Notes under the pieces: generated by a model
Database searches by the model: none
The model's input: the letters and a program-made list of their open reading frames with translations, nothing else
What the model was told of the DNA's origin: nothing
Shown: positions 21,571 to 34,100 of the stretch, piece after piece
Position numbering within the stretch: position 1 is the stretch's first letter
Layout of the letters: each line of letters opens with the position of its first letter
Program-made: the position numbers and the translations under genes
Assembly: GCA_905116865.2 (NCBI GenBank)
Contig: CAJHNH020006891.1
Coordinates: 283,419 to 347,418, forward strand
DNA length: 64,000 bases
Reading direction: 5' to 3'
Source: Candidula unifasciata
Lineage: Eukaryota; Mollusca; Gastropoda; Stylommatophora; Geomitridae

Positions 21571-22105
21571 GGGTAAGGATGATTCCTTGCTAATAATATT
21601 ATCTGATGACTTATAAGAGCTATTAAAAAAAATGTGCTAGAATTAAAGTTACAACTGGGAAAGAAGGGTTAAAATAACAGCTGTTTGGGACAGAAGGCAA
21701 GACAGTCAAGTTGGGACATAATGGGTTAATGTAACAACTATTTGGGGCATGAGTTAACACATATAATCCTTGTAGTATACATTTTTACAACAGTTATTCT
21801 CAAATTAAAATGGCTATTCATGTCACTACTAAAAAATCTGGCACTCAAAACATTCTTATTCTCCTGTTATCATCAACACCTGAGCATTAATTCCCCTTCG
21901 TTTAACAAAAAAAGTGCCCGTATTAGCTGATTCTTTACAAAGATATTGACAAACTTACTATCATATACAAACACAACAGTTGCTACTTAAAATGTTCTAA
22001 AACACAGATTTGTGAGCAACTCACAATCACACACAGCTATTGTACACAGGAAGTATCCGCCAGTCACACAGATGTGCCCCATACAGAGCCACCTTGTCAG
22101 AGAAT

Positions 22106-22186
22106 CTACCGCTCCTCCAGTATCAGTGTTTCTTGTGGGTACAACTTTAAAGCTTCTAAGGTTGATGCTGTGTCCAATACAGAAAT
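22106..22186 (-). CDS. FAF1: FAF1 terminal exon
   Basis: Encodes ISVLDTASTLEALKLYPQET then LILEER and a TAG stop at 22106-22108. The acceptor is TTTCAG. Matches the last UBX strands of FAF1 (LxxLxxKLxPQETLxLE). It is too short to stand out as an open frame. Confidence 0.94.
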   Translation of the reverse strand: MSVLDTASTLEALKLYPQETLILEER

Positions 22187-25100
22187 CTGAAACATGCAGT
22201 CAATCAAATGTCACATGAGACCTCCCTTACCAAACATGGTCGCTGAAACGTCACAAGCAGAGCCGAGGCAATGTCATGTGGTTCAGGTGCAGACAGGTTC
22301 TTGTCACCCCTCCCCCCATATATTTCTATATTCTAGCAGCATTTGTGTATGCTTTTACCCCCCTCCCTTAACAAAATAACCTCTCATATTTTAGGAAAAG
22401 ATGTAGAAAGTAAAGGATGCTGGTACGATTTCAACCAATTATCTACTAATCCTTTTTCTCCGTGAGGGCTATAAAAACATGAGCCCAGAACCCGTTGGAT
22501 TTCCTTTGGTGAATATGATACAAAACAATTTTACAAAGGTCACCAATAAAGTTAGTTAAAAAGTATTTAAATGTTCGCTTAGCTTTGTGTGCATGTATTT
22601 ATTTTTTTTTTTTTTAATGGATGAAGATATATAAAGGAGGTCCTCAATAAACACTTACAGGGTGAAGCGTTAAATAGAATACATTCCTCAGGGCCTAAAA
22701 CAAATATGTATCAGGTGACTCATACCATGACCCTGTGACCTCTATCACTGAGGCTTACAGGCAAAGTTAATGTCAACATGACTTTAAAAAAAAGCAATCA
22801 GAGTAATAAGGACACCTACCCCCTCCCCCAAATGCAAGCTTTAGTTAATATATGAACATCTGGGTCCGGTAAACACTGCGCAGGCACACACAGAACTAAA
22901 TAGAATTTCTCTATGCTTTCTGAGAACAAGTCGCTGCATAAATCAGCATTTGTGGAATTTTCACAAACATAAGTTATTTGTTTCCTCACGGCGACAAAGT
23001 TAAATGTCAGCCAGTAAAAATATAAGTCCAGCAGGGAAGCTGAACACAGCTCTCAGCCTTGAAAAAAAGGCCTTTACTTGAAAACTATCCAGCAAAGACC
23101 CTTTTTCGTCAGTGCCAGATTGAGCATAGGATGCTATACTCTTATCTGTTGTAGAGCATTCGGCACCTGGTGGCTGATACGATCAATCTCAAGCCGGTCG
23201 CTTCTTCTTCTTCGTTCACCGGCTGTGAATTCCGGCGGAAGGTCAGGTTAATCCTCCGCTTGGACTTTTGGCCTTTACCTGGACCTGAGTTTTGCGTGTA
23301 CAACCGTTTTGCTGTTCCCTGCCTCATGGGCAGCTGTACTCCGACTTCGAGGGAAGACGTCAGGCCTATTTCTAGGATGACTGTGGCCATTGTTTTGTGT
23401 GGGTCGAGACGTTGCCTGATTTGTGTGGTGTCCACTTTGTCTCCTTCTCCGCAGGTATTGCCCCCGGAGTATCCCTTTGGGGCAGCCCCCTGTGGAACGG
23501 TTGGCCCTCAAGGGAAGGCAGGGCTGATCATGGGCATTCTCTGCCATCCAAGGAGGCTTCCATTTTTGCAGAGCCGGCACATGGCGCTCTGGTTCTGGGC
23601 TCACCCAAGGATTCGTCACGTCCTGCACATGCCTGCTTGACCTCACAACCATATTAGGCCTCCCGCTCGACAAGGGCTGCGCCCTCCGGAAGTCAGCGGG
23701 GAGCAGCCCGCGAATTCTGGGCTTTTGTGACCACCCAAATAGGTACATTCTTTTTCTTTGCACGTTAGGTATCTTTGACGAGCCGTTAGCTAGACAAAAT
23801 TCAACATCCTGCGTCAGGCATATCGTTATCTGTTTGGTCCCAGCACTCGGGCGACTGGGGTCTTTTGGTGTGGACATTTGGACTTTTTTCGTTCAATACG
23901 ATTTGTGATGGTCAGATTTTGAGCTTACTCGTGTGACGTAGGTTCTAGTTTTGTTGGACATTTAGGCTTAGCCAGCCGATGGATGGTTGCTGTCTTGGTG
24001 TACCTCAGAGGATGTAATTGGGTAGAATCTTGCTGCGGGACACCACCCACAGGAGATGTTACTCGTCTGTGCTGCGGGTAAATCTCTAGGTCAAGGGTTG
24101 GGTCTCAGCAGAACAATGTTCTCTTCACTCCCCAATCTTTTAACCAAGGGTTGTAATTTTAGTTGTACATTCGGCAAGCACTTTACTCATGTTCCTAATG
24201 AGTTTTGATAACCTTTTTCAACCATGTGTTTGGGGGTGGGCTGATGAGAGCCACAAGGACACATCACCTCTGGGGACCGCCAAACTCTGAGATCCCCTGA
24301 CAGCTCTGTTAATGTTCATTTTAGACATTATCCGTGGCGCACGACGAGGACGTGCTGCAGGGGTCTTGCGTGAGGTTCCGTACAACCAGAACAGTGAAGA
24401 ACTGGTGCCCGAGTGACGTACGGAGTGTCTCCTTATACACATCATGTTGGACTAAACTTTCCCTCACGCCTGTGACATAAATCACCGTGCCACAAGCCGG
24501 TCGCTGACTTTAGTGACAGTGACAAGCATAGACCCACTAGCCTATCAACAAGCTGTTGTAATAGCTGACAAATTAGAGGTTTTTACTCTGAAGTCATATA
24601 TCTGCCTGAGAGGCGAGGAACCAACAGTCTGCATACACATAAGCCAGATCTGTCAAACAGATGTGCACATAAACTTCTGGAACAAGGCTGAAGTCCAGAA
24701 GTGGATGAACAACCAGAACTTTCTGCTGGAGTGTACAGTTAGTGGATTCAAAGAAAGAGCAGATATGAAAGAACATGTTTGATTTTACTCACATCTCTAC
24801 GAGGAAACGTGGTGAGAACTTTGTAATCTTCTGTGTGGTAACCCTGCGATGTTAGGAAGTTAAGCAAATCTCCAAGGGTATTTTCTGCGAAAAATCGTCT
24901 GGTGAGTATCTGGCCCTTTGGCGCCCGAAAACGTAGAAAAGATATGCGAGCAGTGCTGTCTTCTGATGGCTCGTCTGGGACTGTTGTAGCAATGGATTTA
25001 CTAATAGCCTGGAGAGAAAGAAACAATATTTACCGCTGGTCACACAGCCCTAAAATTGGTGACTAGTTTTCTGTGAAGATAAAATCTTCCTATTTATCAT

Positions 25101-28100
25101 TCCAAGACTGATTTGCAACAATGCCAATTAATTTTACAGAACATGGTAGAGACTAGCCGGCACGTGGCACACATATATAAGAGGCACCTGGGATTATCAC
25201 AAAGTATTGGTTCCTTCAAATTTGTTTAGCTCACTCCTACATTTCTGCATCAGTGATTCTGAGGTATCATTTAAACTCCTCCATTCTTTACAGGCACAGT
25301 TAATGAGTGTTTATACATTTTTCTGATTATTTTAGGTGTCTTCAGTGTCTCTGCTCATTCCTGCAGCCATGACAGAGTTAAATATTCTTAGTCTAATATT
25401 GGGTTCACTTTCTGTAGAGTTCCATACACTTCCTAGCGCTATCATAGCTTCTTTTGCCTTTCACATGCTTATATTTATATCCAGACCTGTTTCTTCATAT
25501 GCCTCTACATAGCTGCTTAAATAGGGCTAAGATTCCACCTCTTGAAGTGAAGTTCCAACAGAGACAGATTTTCACTGTTTTTTTTTTAAATTTATTCTTT
25601 TTTTTTTTTTTTAAATTAACTTTTCCTAACAATATGAATGGCTTTAATCTGATGGACAAGACCACAAACACACACACACACAACTGACCTCTTTAATCAA
25701 CTTCTGTTCTTGTTTCTGGTTTTCAACCTTCCTTTGCTCCTCGATGAGCCTGTCCATCTCTTCTCTCCGTTTATCATCTTCCAACTTCTGTGCTTCTGCC
25801 TGTCATGTAGAGAGGATGTTTTATCACAATTACACGTCACAGACAACACCTGGCAGCTTAAACTAGATGAGACATGTAGCATCATCATGTGCCATAAGCC
25901 TGTCCTGTCTCTAGTTCCTGGAGGGGCACAACGGGATAGGCACTAGTCTGACTAAATCATGCAGGATCAGCCATCACAAAATCACATACTTTAAAAACCG
26001 TACACTGTCATATTATTCAGTGCGATGACGGTAGATGTACATCCCTCAAGTACTGATGTGCCACACATGGAGGGTTGAAACAGATCCATCAGGTACTGAT
26101 GTGCCACACATGGAGGGTTGAAACAGATCCATCAGGTACTGATGTGCCACACATGGAGGGTTGAAACAGATCCATCAGGTAGTAATGTGCCACACATGGA
26201 GGGTTGAAACACATCCCTCCAGTGTTGATGTGACACACATGGAGGGTTGAAACGATCCCTCCAGTACTGATGTGCCACACATGGAGGGTTGAAACAGATC
26301 CCTCCAGTACTGATGTGCCACACCTGGAGGGTTGAAACAGATCCCTCCAGTACTGATGTACCACACATGGAGGGTTGAAACAGATCCATCCAGTGTTGAT
26401 GTGCCACACATGGAGGGTTGAAACAGATCCCTCCAGTACTGATGTGTCACACATTTAGGGTTGAAACAGATCCATCAGGTACTGATGTGCCACACATGGA
26501 GGGTTGAAACAGATCCCCCTAGTACTGATGTGCCACACATCGAGGGTTGAAACAGTAGATCTGCAGTTAAGTGTGTTGCTTGTCTACAAAGGGTAGTTGT
26601 AAACACCCAGTAGTTAGTCACTACCCTACCAACCCCAAGACATTGGATTAGAATTTGCATCTATGCAGATTTTTTATGACCTACCTTTGCTACCAGGTTG
26701 ATTCCGCATAAAATGAGTATCAAGAAATGTCTTGGAAAGTAAAGGCAACAAGTGCTACATTCAGAGCTCGAAGCAACCTTTCCCAATGAGTCTTCAAGGT
26801 TTTCTCAAGGAATAGAGACTGGTCTTTGAAAATACAAATCTAGTCCATATGCCTGACACCTTAAGGCATTTACTTTTCTTGTCTTCCAGAGTACATCAAG
26901 GCATATTCAGACGATCCCGATTTAACTAACCAGTTTGTACATATGTGAATAACTCTGGGCAACTACCCAACAAAACAAAACAAAAACAAAATCAATTTGA
27001 TAACGATACGCAACATGACCATTTTCCAGTCAACAGCTTCTACATGTGTGAACAACTTTCTACAACAATAACAAGTAGACAATGAAAGCAAAACATGAAG
27101 TTTCTCCAGTCAACAGCTTCTACATGTGTGAACAACTTTCTACAACAATAACAAGTAGACAATGAAAGCAAAACATGAAGTTTCTCCAGTCAACAGCTTC
27201 TACATGTGTGAACAACTTTCTACAACAATAACAAGTAGACAATGAAAGCAAAACATGAAGTTTCTCCAGTCAACAGCTTCTACATGTGTGAACAACTTTC
27301 TACAACAATAACAAGTAGACAATGAAAGCAAAACATGAAGTTTCTCCAGTCAACAGCTTCTACATGTGTGAACAACTTTCTACAACAATAACAAGTAGAC
27401 AATGAAAGCAAAACATGAAGTTTCTCCAGTCAACAGCTTCGACATGTGTGAACAACTTTCTACAACAACAACAAGTAGACAATGAAAGCAAAACATGAAG
27501 TTTCTCCAGTCAACAGCTTCTATATGTGTGAACAACTTTCTACAACAATAACAAGTAGACAATGAAAGCAAAACATGAAGTTTCTCCAGTCAACAGCTTC
27601 TACATGTGTGAACAACTTTCTACAACAATAACAAGTAGACAATGAAAGCAAAACATGAAGTTTCTCCAGTCAACAGCTTCTACACGTGTGAACAACTTTC
27701 TACAACAATAACAAGTAGACAATGAAAGCAAAACATGAAGTTTCTCCAGTCAACAGCTTCTATATGTGTGAACAACTTTCTACAACAATAACAAGTAGAC
27801 AATGAAAGCAAAACATGAAGTTTCTCCAGTCAACAGCTTCTACATGTGTGAACAACTTTCTACAACAATAACAAGTAGACAATGAAAGCAAAACATGAAG
27901 TTTCTTCAGTCAACAGCTTCGACATGTGTGAACAACTTTCTACAACAATAACAAGTAGAAAATGAAAGCAAAACATGAAGTTTCTTCAGTCAACAGCTTC
28001 TACATGTGTGAACAACTTTCTACAACAATAACAAGTAGAAAATGAAAGCAAAACATGAAGTTTCTCCAGTCAACAGCTTCGACATGTGTGAACAACTTTC

Positions 28101-31100
28101 TACAACAATAACAAGTAGACAATGAAAGCAAAACATGAAGTTTCTCCAGTCAACAACTTCTATATGTGTGAACAACTTTCTACAACAATAACAATTAGAC
28201 AATGAAAGCAAAACATGAAGTTTCTCCAGTCAACAGCTTCTATTTGTGTGAACAACTCTCTCTCTCTCTCTACAACCAGACAAGTACATAAAAAAAGCCA
28301 ACAATGAAACATGACATTACCTTTTTCCTGTCGGCAGCCAGAGATTCCTCGTAGGCCATATCCTGTTCTTGTTTGATTCTCTCCCTGGCCTCTCGCTCTT
28401 TCTGTGCAAAGATATCGGACAGTTTTCAGAATGTTCAAGGATTGAGAGGTGGGAAGGAAGAGAACAAGACACTCACACACCTAACTACGCTCTAACCTAG
28501 CACATGTGAGGGCCTAATATCACAGTTACCCACTACAGAACTAGCTTTACTATTACAGTCAAACTTGGTTAACATGAACAGTTTCTGGATAATTTACAGG
28601 AAAAACTCATTAACACAAATTTGCTTAAGAATGAACAAAATGTTGTCCCAGCATGGATGTACTATTATTTCTTCTTCTTCTTTCGGTCGCTTCAAATAGA
28701 TAATCTATATCTGCAATGCTGTCTCTAGTATCAACTTCATTAACTGTTGTAATTCACTTAGTGACCTGTAAAATTTGGCTTCAACCAGTGTCTCTCTTAG
28801 CCAAAAAATTTGCCAGGAAATGTATTTGGGACAGTCTTGGAGGATGTGATCTGTTGTTTTGGGTGTCAAACCACATGTACACATAGCTGATTCACCAATC
28901 TTAACTTTTGTGTACATGTGGCTCTGAAGGTGATTCTGCCTTGTTCTAAGGCTTAGAATGACATGCTCTAGTGTGTCCATAATAAAATAATCATCTTGTG
29001 CCAGTTGTGGTGGCTTTATGATTGGTATTATTTATAATACGCCTATTAGTCCCCAAGAACTGTTTAAACATGAGCTGTTGATTTCTCGGTCCTTCAGAAT
29101 TTATGTTAACAAAGTTTCACTGAATTATGTAATTGGTTAAACAAATTATTTAGCAATCTCAGTAAAGCAAGAATGACACTGACAAGGAAACTAATAAATA
29201 AAGTAACTAGAAAACCCTCTGTCTGGAACCCATGAGGTAACAGAAATATAGTCAGAGAAAAGAAATAAGTATAAGAAAATAGAGGCAGAAATAATTTAAT
29301 ATATGAAAGCATAGAAGGAAGAACAAAAGCAAGCAGATGAAGAAGAGTTTAACCTGAGAAGGTTGAGGCCTCTGCATGGTGAAGAACTAAAAGGAAGGAG
29401 GAGACCAAAGAGGAAGGGGTATGTTTTCAGTAGACAATATTAATATGTCAACAGACACTTATGCTGTATACATCACATAAAAGAGGAACATACCCCTTCG
29501 TTAACCTCGAGCTCTTTCTGTCCCTGAAACACCTCCACGGCATGTATCAATCTGGTCATCATCTCATCCAACGTAGTGTGGCCTGGAAGCACGAAGTTTT
29601 TACAACAGCAGTCAGAAATATATAATATATAGTGGCACCTTGGAATTTAAATGCTTCAAAACTCAACTTTGAATCCGAGCAAAATTTTCAAGTAAATTTT
29701 GCCCCGGAACTTTTCCCTTCCTCCTCCTACTTCTATATGCTATGTCACCATTTCTATCAGGGTACAGTAAATACAATGTTTATTTTACATCTTTATAGTT
29801 ATGTTTGTATTCAAATATGATCATGACTATATTTAAAGTGTACTGTTTGTTGGACCCTGGAACATAGTTCCCTTTACTTTCAAGGAGGAAAACTGCTTTG
29901 GAATTCGAACACTGTCTCTGAAGGGATTATGTTCTCATTGCAACGTATCATTGTCAGCCCATCTTCACATACACAAGTGAATCTTGGACAGGCAGCAAAA
30001 GTGAACATAGATGTTCTCAAATCCCTTCCTTCTCACAACAGGTGAGGACAAACACTGACTGACTGGCATCTCTATCAGTTTAGTTTCCAAGGTCTCAAGG
30101 AGGACTGCCTCATGTCAAGTCAGCAAGTAGCTGAACTACACACATCCAACATTCACACTCCTTTACTGAAACATCCTTACACAAAACAAGAACACCCCAA
30201 GGTGAACAAAGGAGCTATTAAAACTAACCTAACACAGGGGCAAATCCACAAGACCCTCCAAGATGAAAACAGAAACAAGGGCAAGTTACTACAAACGATG
30301 AACAGACCTTGGATTGCATCCACAACTTCGTTGGATGATTTGGATCGAGATATGATTAAGAGAGAAGGCAAATGTTCTGTGATGTTGCACTGCATCTGTG
30401 CTGTGGCTAAACTGCCAAAGTGTCGTGTTGCCGCTTGCATAAACCTGAAAAGATTAACCAGAAACATATTCACTTTGGATATGAAGTCACACTGTGCACT
30501 CACTGAGCATGTCACACTGTGCACCTACCTAGCAAGTCACCATGTGCACCCATCTAGCAAGTAACATTGTGCACCAACCTAGCAAATCATGTGCACCCAA
30601 CTAGCAAGTCACACTGTGCACCCAACTAGCAAGTCACACTGTGCACCCAACTAGCAAGTCACACTGTGCACCCAACTAGCAAGTCACACTGTGCACCCAA
30701 CTACCAAGTCACACTGTGCAACCAACTACCAAGTCACACTGTGCACCCAACTACCAAGTCACACTGTGCACCCAACTACCAAGTCACACCGTGCACCCAA
30801 CTACCAAGTCACACTGTGCAACCAACTTCCAAATCACACTGTGCACCCAACTATCACACTGACCCTGTCATAACAAAAACAGGCAAAGGTCTGTCAGCAA
30901 TGAGGCTATGTCAATCTTCACTCCCAATTCTGGCACTCTTAGCAGTGATGTAAATGCGATGCCCCCACATTTTATGACCATTTTCTCTCTAAGAAACAAG
31001 CGGACAGACTGGCTAGCTTTGCACAACTTGGTGGAATACTGATGCATGATAAGGCAGACGTGGTTAGTGCCTTGTACAGTTGGGAGGAGCAGATGTATCC

Positions 31101-34100
31101 CCAGTCTAGTGAGATTGATGCACGGGGAAGTGACGAGAGGTTCTAGAAGACGCTCGAGGCTCAGAGGAAAGGCAAGTTGGACGTTTAATCAGAATGCTGC
31201 TGGCACCATTAGTATCGGAATCTTCACTGGCTGCTGAAGATGAGAACAGAGCGCTTATGGGAATGCTCCAAGTGCTGTGATGTCGGTCCTTGAATTAACT
31301 TAACTCACTAAGAGCTTTAGCAATATCGGTGCGATCCATAGGCCAGCCACAGCCAGCCAATCTATCTGCCCTTTCATTGCCAACACCACCATTATACTCC
31401 GGGACAAATATAACTTAAAGAGCTGTGGACCTTTTCAGTGACTCACTCAACTGCCTGTGCAAGACGCAGCCAGCCTCAACTCACTGGACCATACACAGGG
31501 AATAACTCAGTACATACATAAAGGAATAGTCCTTTTCTTCCAGACACATGAAAGTTTTATGTCAGGGCCATGACCTTCATCACCATGCTGCTGTAGCAAC
31601 AGAGAAGGCAGCCAGGCTTGTTGGACTCTTCTTGTCAATGGAGTATAGGGATTATGATTCCAGATAGATCTATCGTTAGCAAAACTTATTCCGCAGGATA
31701 TTTCCTGTTACTTATCTTAGGCTGGGTCAACCTAGGAGTCAAGATCAATTTGTTTTAAAGATCCGCCCGGTGCAGACTTGCAGGACTGACTTACCTCATG
31801 AAAATGTCATATAATGGTAATGTCTTTGGCATACAAACTTGGTAGATAAATCTACAACACATGCACAATTGTGACACATCCCCAAAAAACCAGGCTTATT
31901 AAAGAGATAAACTTTTTCACAAACAGACTTTCACCTCGCAGTGTTGCCAGGCGCTGTCAGATCCCATGCCCAGGTCACAAAATGGACACTGAGATAATTG
32001 ACAATTCCCTCGGCACACAACAGTTGAGAGCAAAAAACATTGGAAAATATGCTGTTATCATGATGGAGATAAACAGCAAGAAGTTTGCGCTGTAAACAAA
32101 AGTATATACATTTTAAAAACCTTCATTCACTTAAAATCAGCCGTAATTATATGAAAACAATTATAATTCTTCTTCTTCTTTACCTCCCCTTGCTGTAAAC
32201 TCTTGTGGAAAGTTCTGGTAGTTTATCCATTCATTTTATTGACTCAGAACTTGATTTTTGCGTGCACATCCATTTAACAAATCTGGCTTATTTGCATGCA
32301 GACTGTTGGTTTCATGCCTCAAAAGCAGATAAACTGACTATGAAGGAAATACCCCGTAACTGCCAGCAACTAGAGCGTACTACATGGGAACAGCAGGCCA
32401 CAAGGCAAGAGGCTGACCAAGAAAGATACGGGTGGATGGAGTAAAAGAGACTGCGGAAACGCAATATGATCTATATAAAGAGCAAAGGGAGAGGATTAAA
32501 CAAGTTCCAATGGACCAAGAGGTGAAGAAAATACGCTGCCATTGGATAGGACACACGCTGAGAAAACTTGAGAACAATATAACTAGAATGTCTTTGCACT
32601 GGAACCTACAGCGGCATAGAAATAAAGAAAGACACACAAAAACACCGAGAAGGGAGCTCGGGAGTGAAGTTTTAAAAAATGCGATAGCGAAGAACAGAAC
32701 GATCTGGTATGAGTTTATTGAGGGCCCATACTCCACTGGGGGCTAGAATGCAGAAGAAGAAGAAGACACAACAAGCAAAAATTGCCTAAAAATGCATTCA
32801 CTAATCAGGTGAATTATATACCCAAAAATGCATTCCCTAATCAAGTGAATTATATATCCAAAAATGCATTCCCTAATCAAGTGAATTATATTACAGTTAC
32901 CTATAAAAGCTCTAAAAGTCTCCCAAATTTTAATTAACTTGTATATTCCCAAAAGGTTTAGTACCAGGCGGTCGTAGTGGCTTGGTGGCTAGAGGCTCGC
33001 CTGCCAGTTCAAATCTTTTAGGGTTTAACCCACATCGAGCCAGATTTTATTTTAAAACTGACTTTAGTTGACTGGTTGGTTCACCCAGCCGAAAGTAGAT
33101 ACCATGTAATATCCTTTGAGGTACAGGCAGATGGCTTTATAGTGACTACCTCAGTCATCAAGTGCTGATAAGTCTATCGACAAGTTCCTAAAAGAAAAAA
33201 TGATAAATGGCTGTACTCACATCAGCTGCTCTAACCATCAGTGACTCTCGTATAGCGTCATCCAAACTGCCAATATAGAACTGTGGATGACAATCTCCGT
33301 ATCTGTGTCAGAAAGTCAAAGAGTTGTATTATTTCAGGACAGTGACCACAGCAATGCAGAAATTAAACAATAAATACAAGCACAGCACCGGGAAACAAAG
33401 AGAAGTTAACAGTTTGAAAACATGTCTAGTTCTAAGAGGGTCTCACAACAAATCTTGGATGCAATCAGTGGAAATGGAGAATGAGAAGCAACAACAACAT
33501 TCATAAACTGTTTAAATCACCACTTACTGCTGGCATCATAAGGACTAATCGACTGCGATGTTTGGAGCAGGGGGAGAGAATCTGTGATGTTTGGAGCAGG
33601 GGGAGAGAATCTGTGATGTTTGGAGCAGAGGAAGAAAATCTGCGATGTTTGGAGCAGGGGGAGAGAATCTGTGATGTTTGGAGCAGGGAGAGAGAATCTG
33701 TGATGTTTGGAGCAGAGGGAGAGAATCTGTGATGTTTGGAGCAGAGGGAGAGAATCTGTGATGTTTGGAGCAGGGGGAGAGAATCTGTGGTGTTTGGAGC
33801 AGGGGGAGGGAATCTGTGATGTTTGGAGCAGAGGGAGAGAATATACGATGTTTGGAGTAGGGGGAGAGAATCTGTGATGTTTGGAGCAGGGGAAGAGAAT
33901 AATAGAGAGACAAAAACCTCAAAAACAAAAGAGCTGAACAGCAGTAGACAATGAGATGGTAGAGAGACAACATACAGGCAGACCTTGTGGACACTTGGAG
34001 TCACCAACTGGAAAGAGAAACCACTCACAGAGATCAAAGAAGGCAGATGATATCGGCAGCAATGAACCTCAAGGGCTCGGAATGCTCGAGAAGAAAAAGA

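Larger units (their letters stand above)
15640..22105 (-). other. FAF1: Probable long FAF1 3' UTR
   Basis: No coding exon is seen between the FAF1 stop and the strong poly(A) signal at 15661. Unlike nearly every other noncoding stretch here, these 6.4 kb contain no large minisatellite array, although several dispersed-element copies are present. That fits a transcribed 3' UTR. A shorter UTR ending near the AATAAA pair at 21029-21039 is an equally open alternative. Confidence 0.45.

Noticed and set aside
23275..23877. A 200-residue minus-strand frame in GC-richer sequence.
   Set aside because: It lies within dispersed element B and A2, whose other copies do not keep the frame; no recognised family.
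27020..28260. Regular direct repeats that might suggest a CRISPR array.
   Set aside because: Units are contiguous with no unique spacers, and the context is an animal intron.
33501..34037. Minus-strand frames of 178 and 149 residues rich in Ser, Pro and Leu.
   Set aside because: Antisense readings of the purine-rich 29-bp array.
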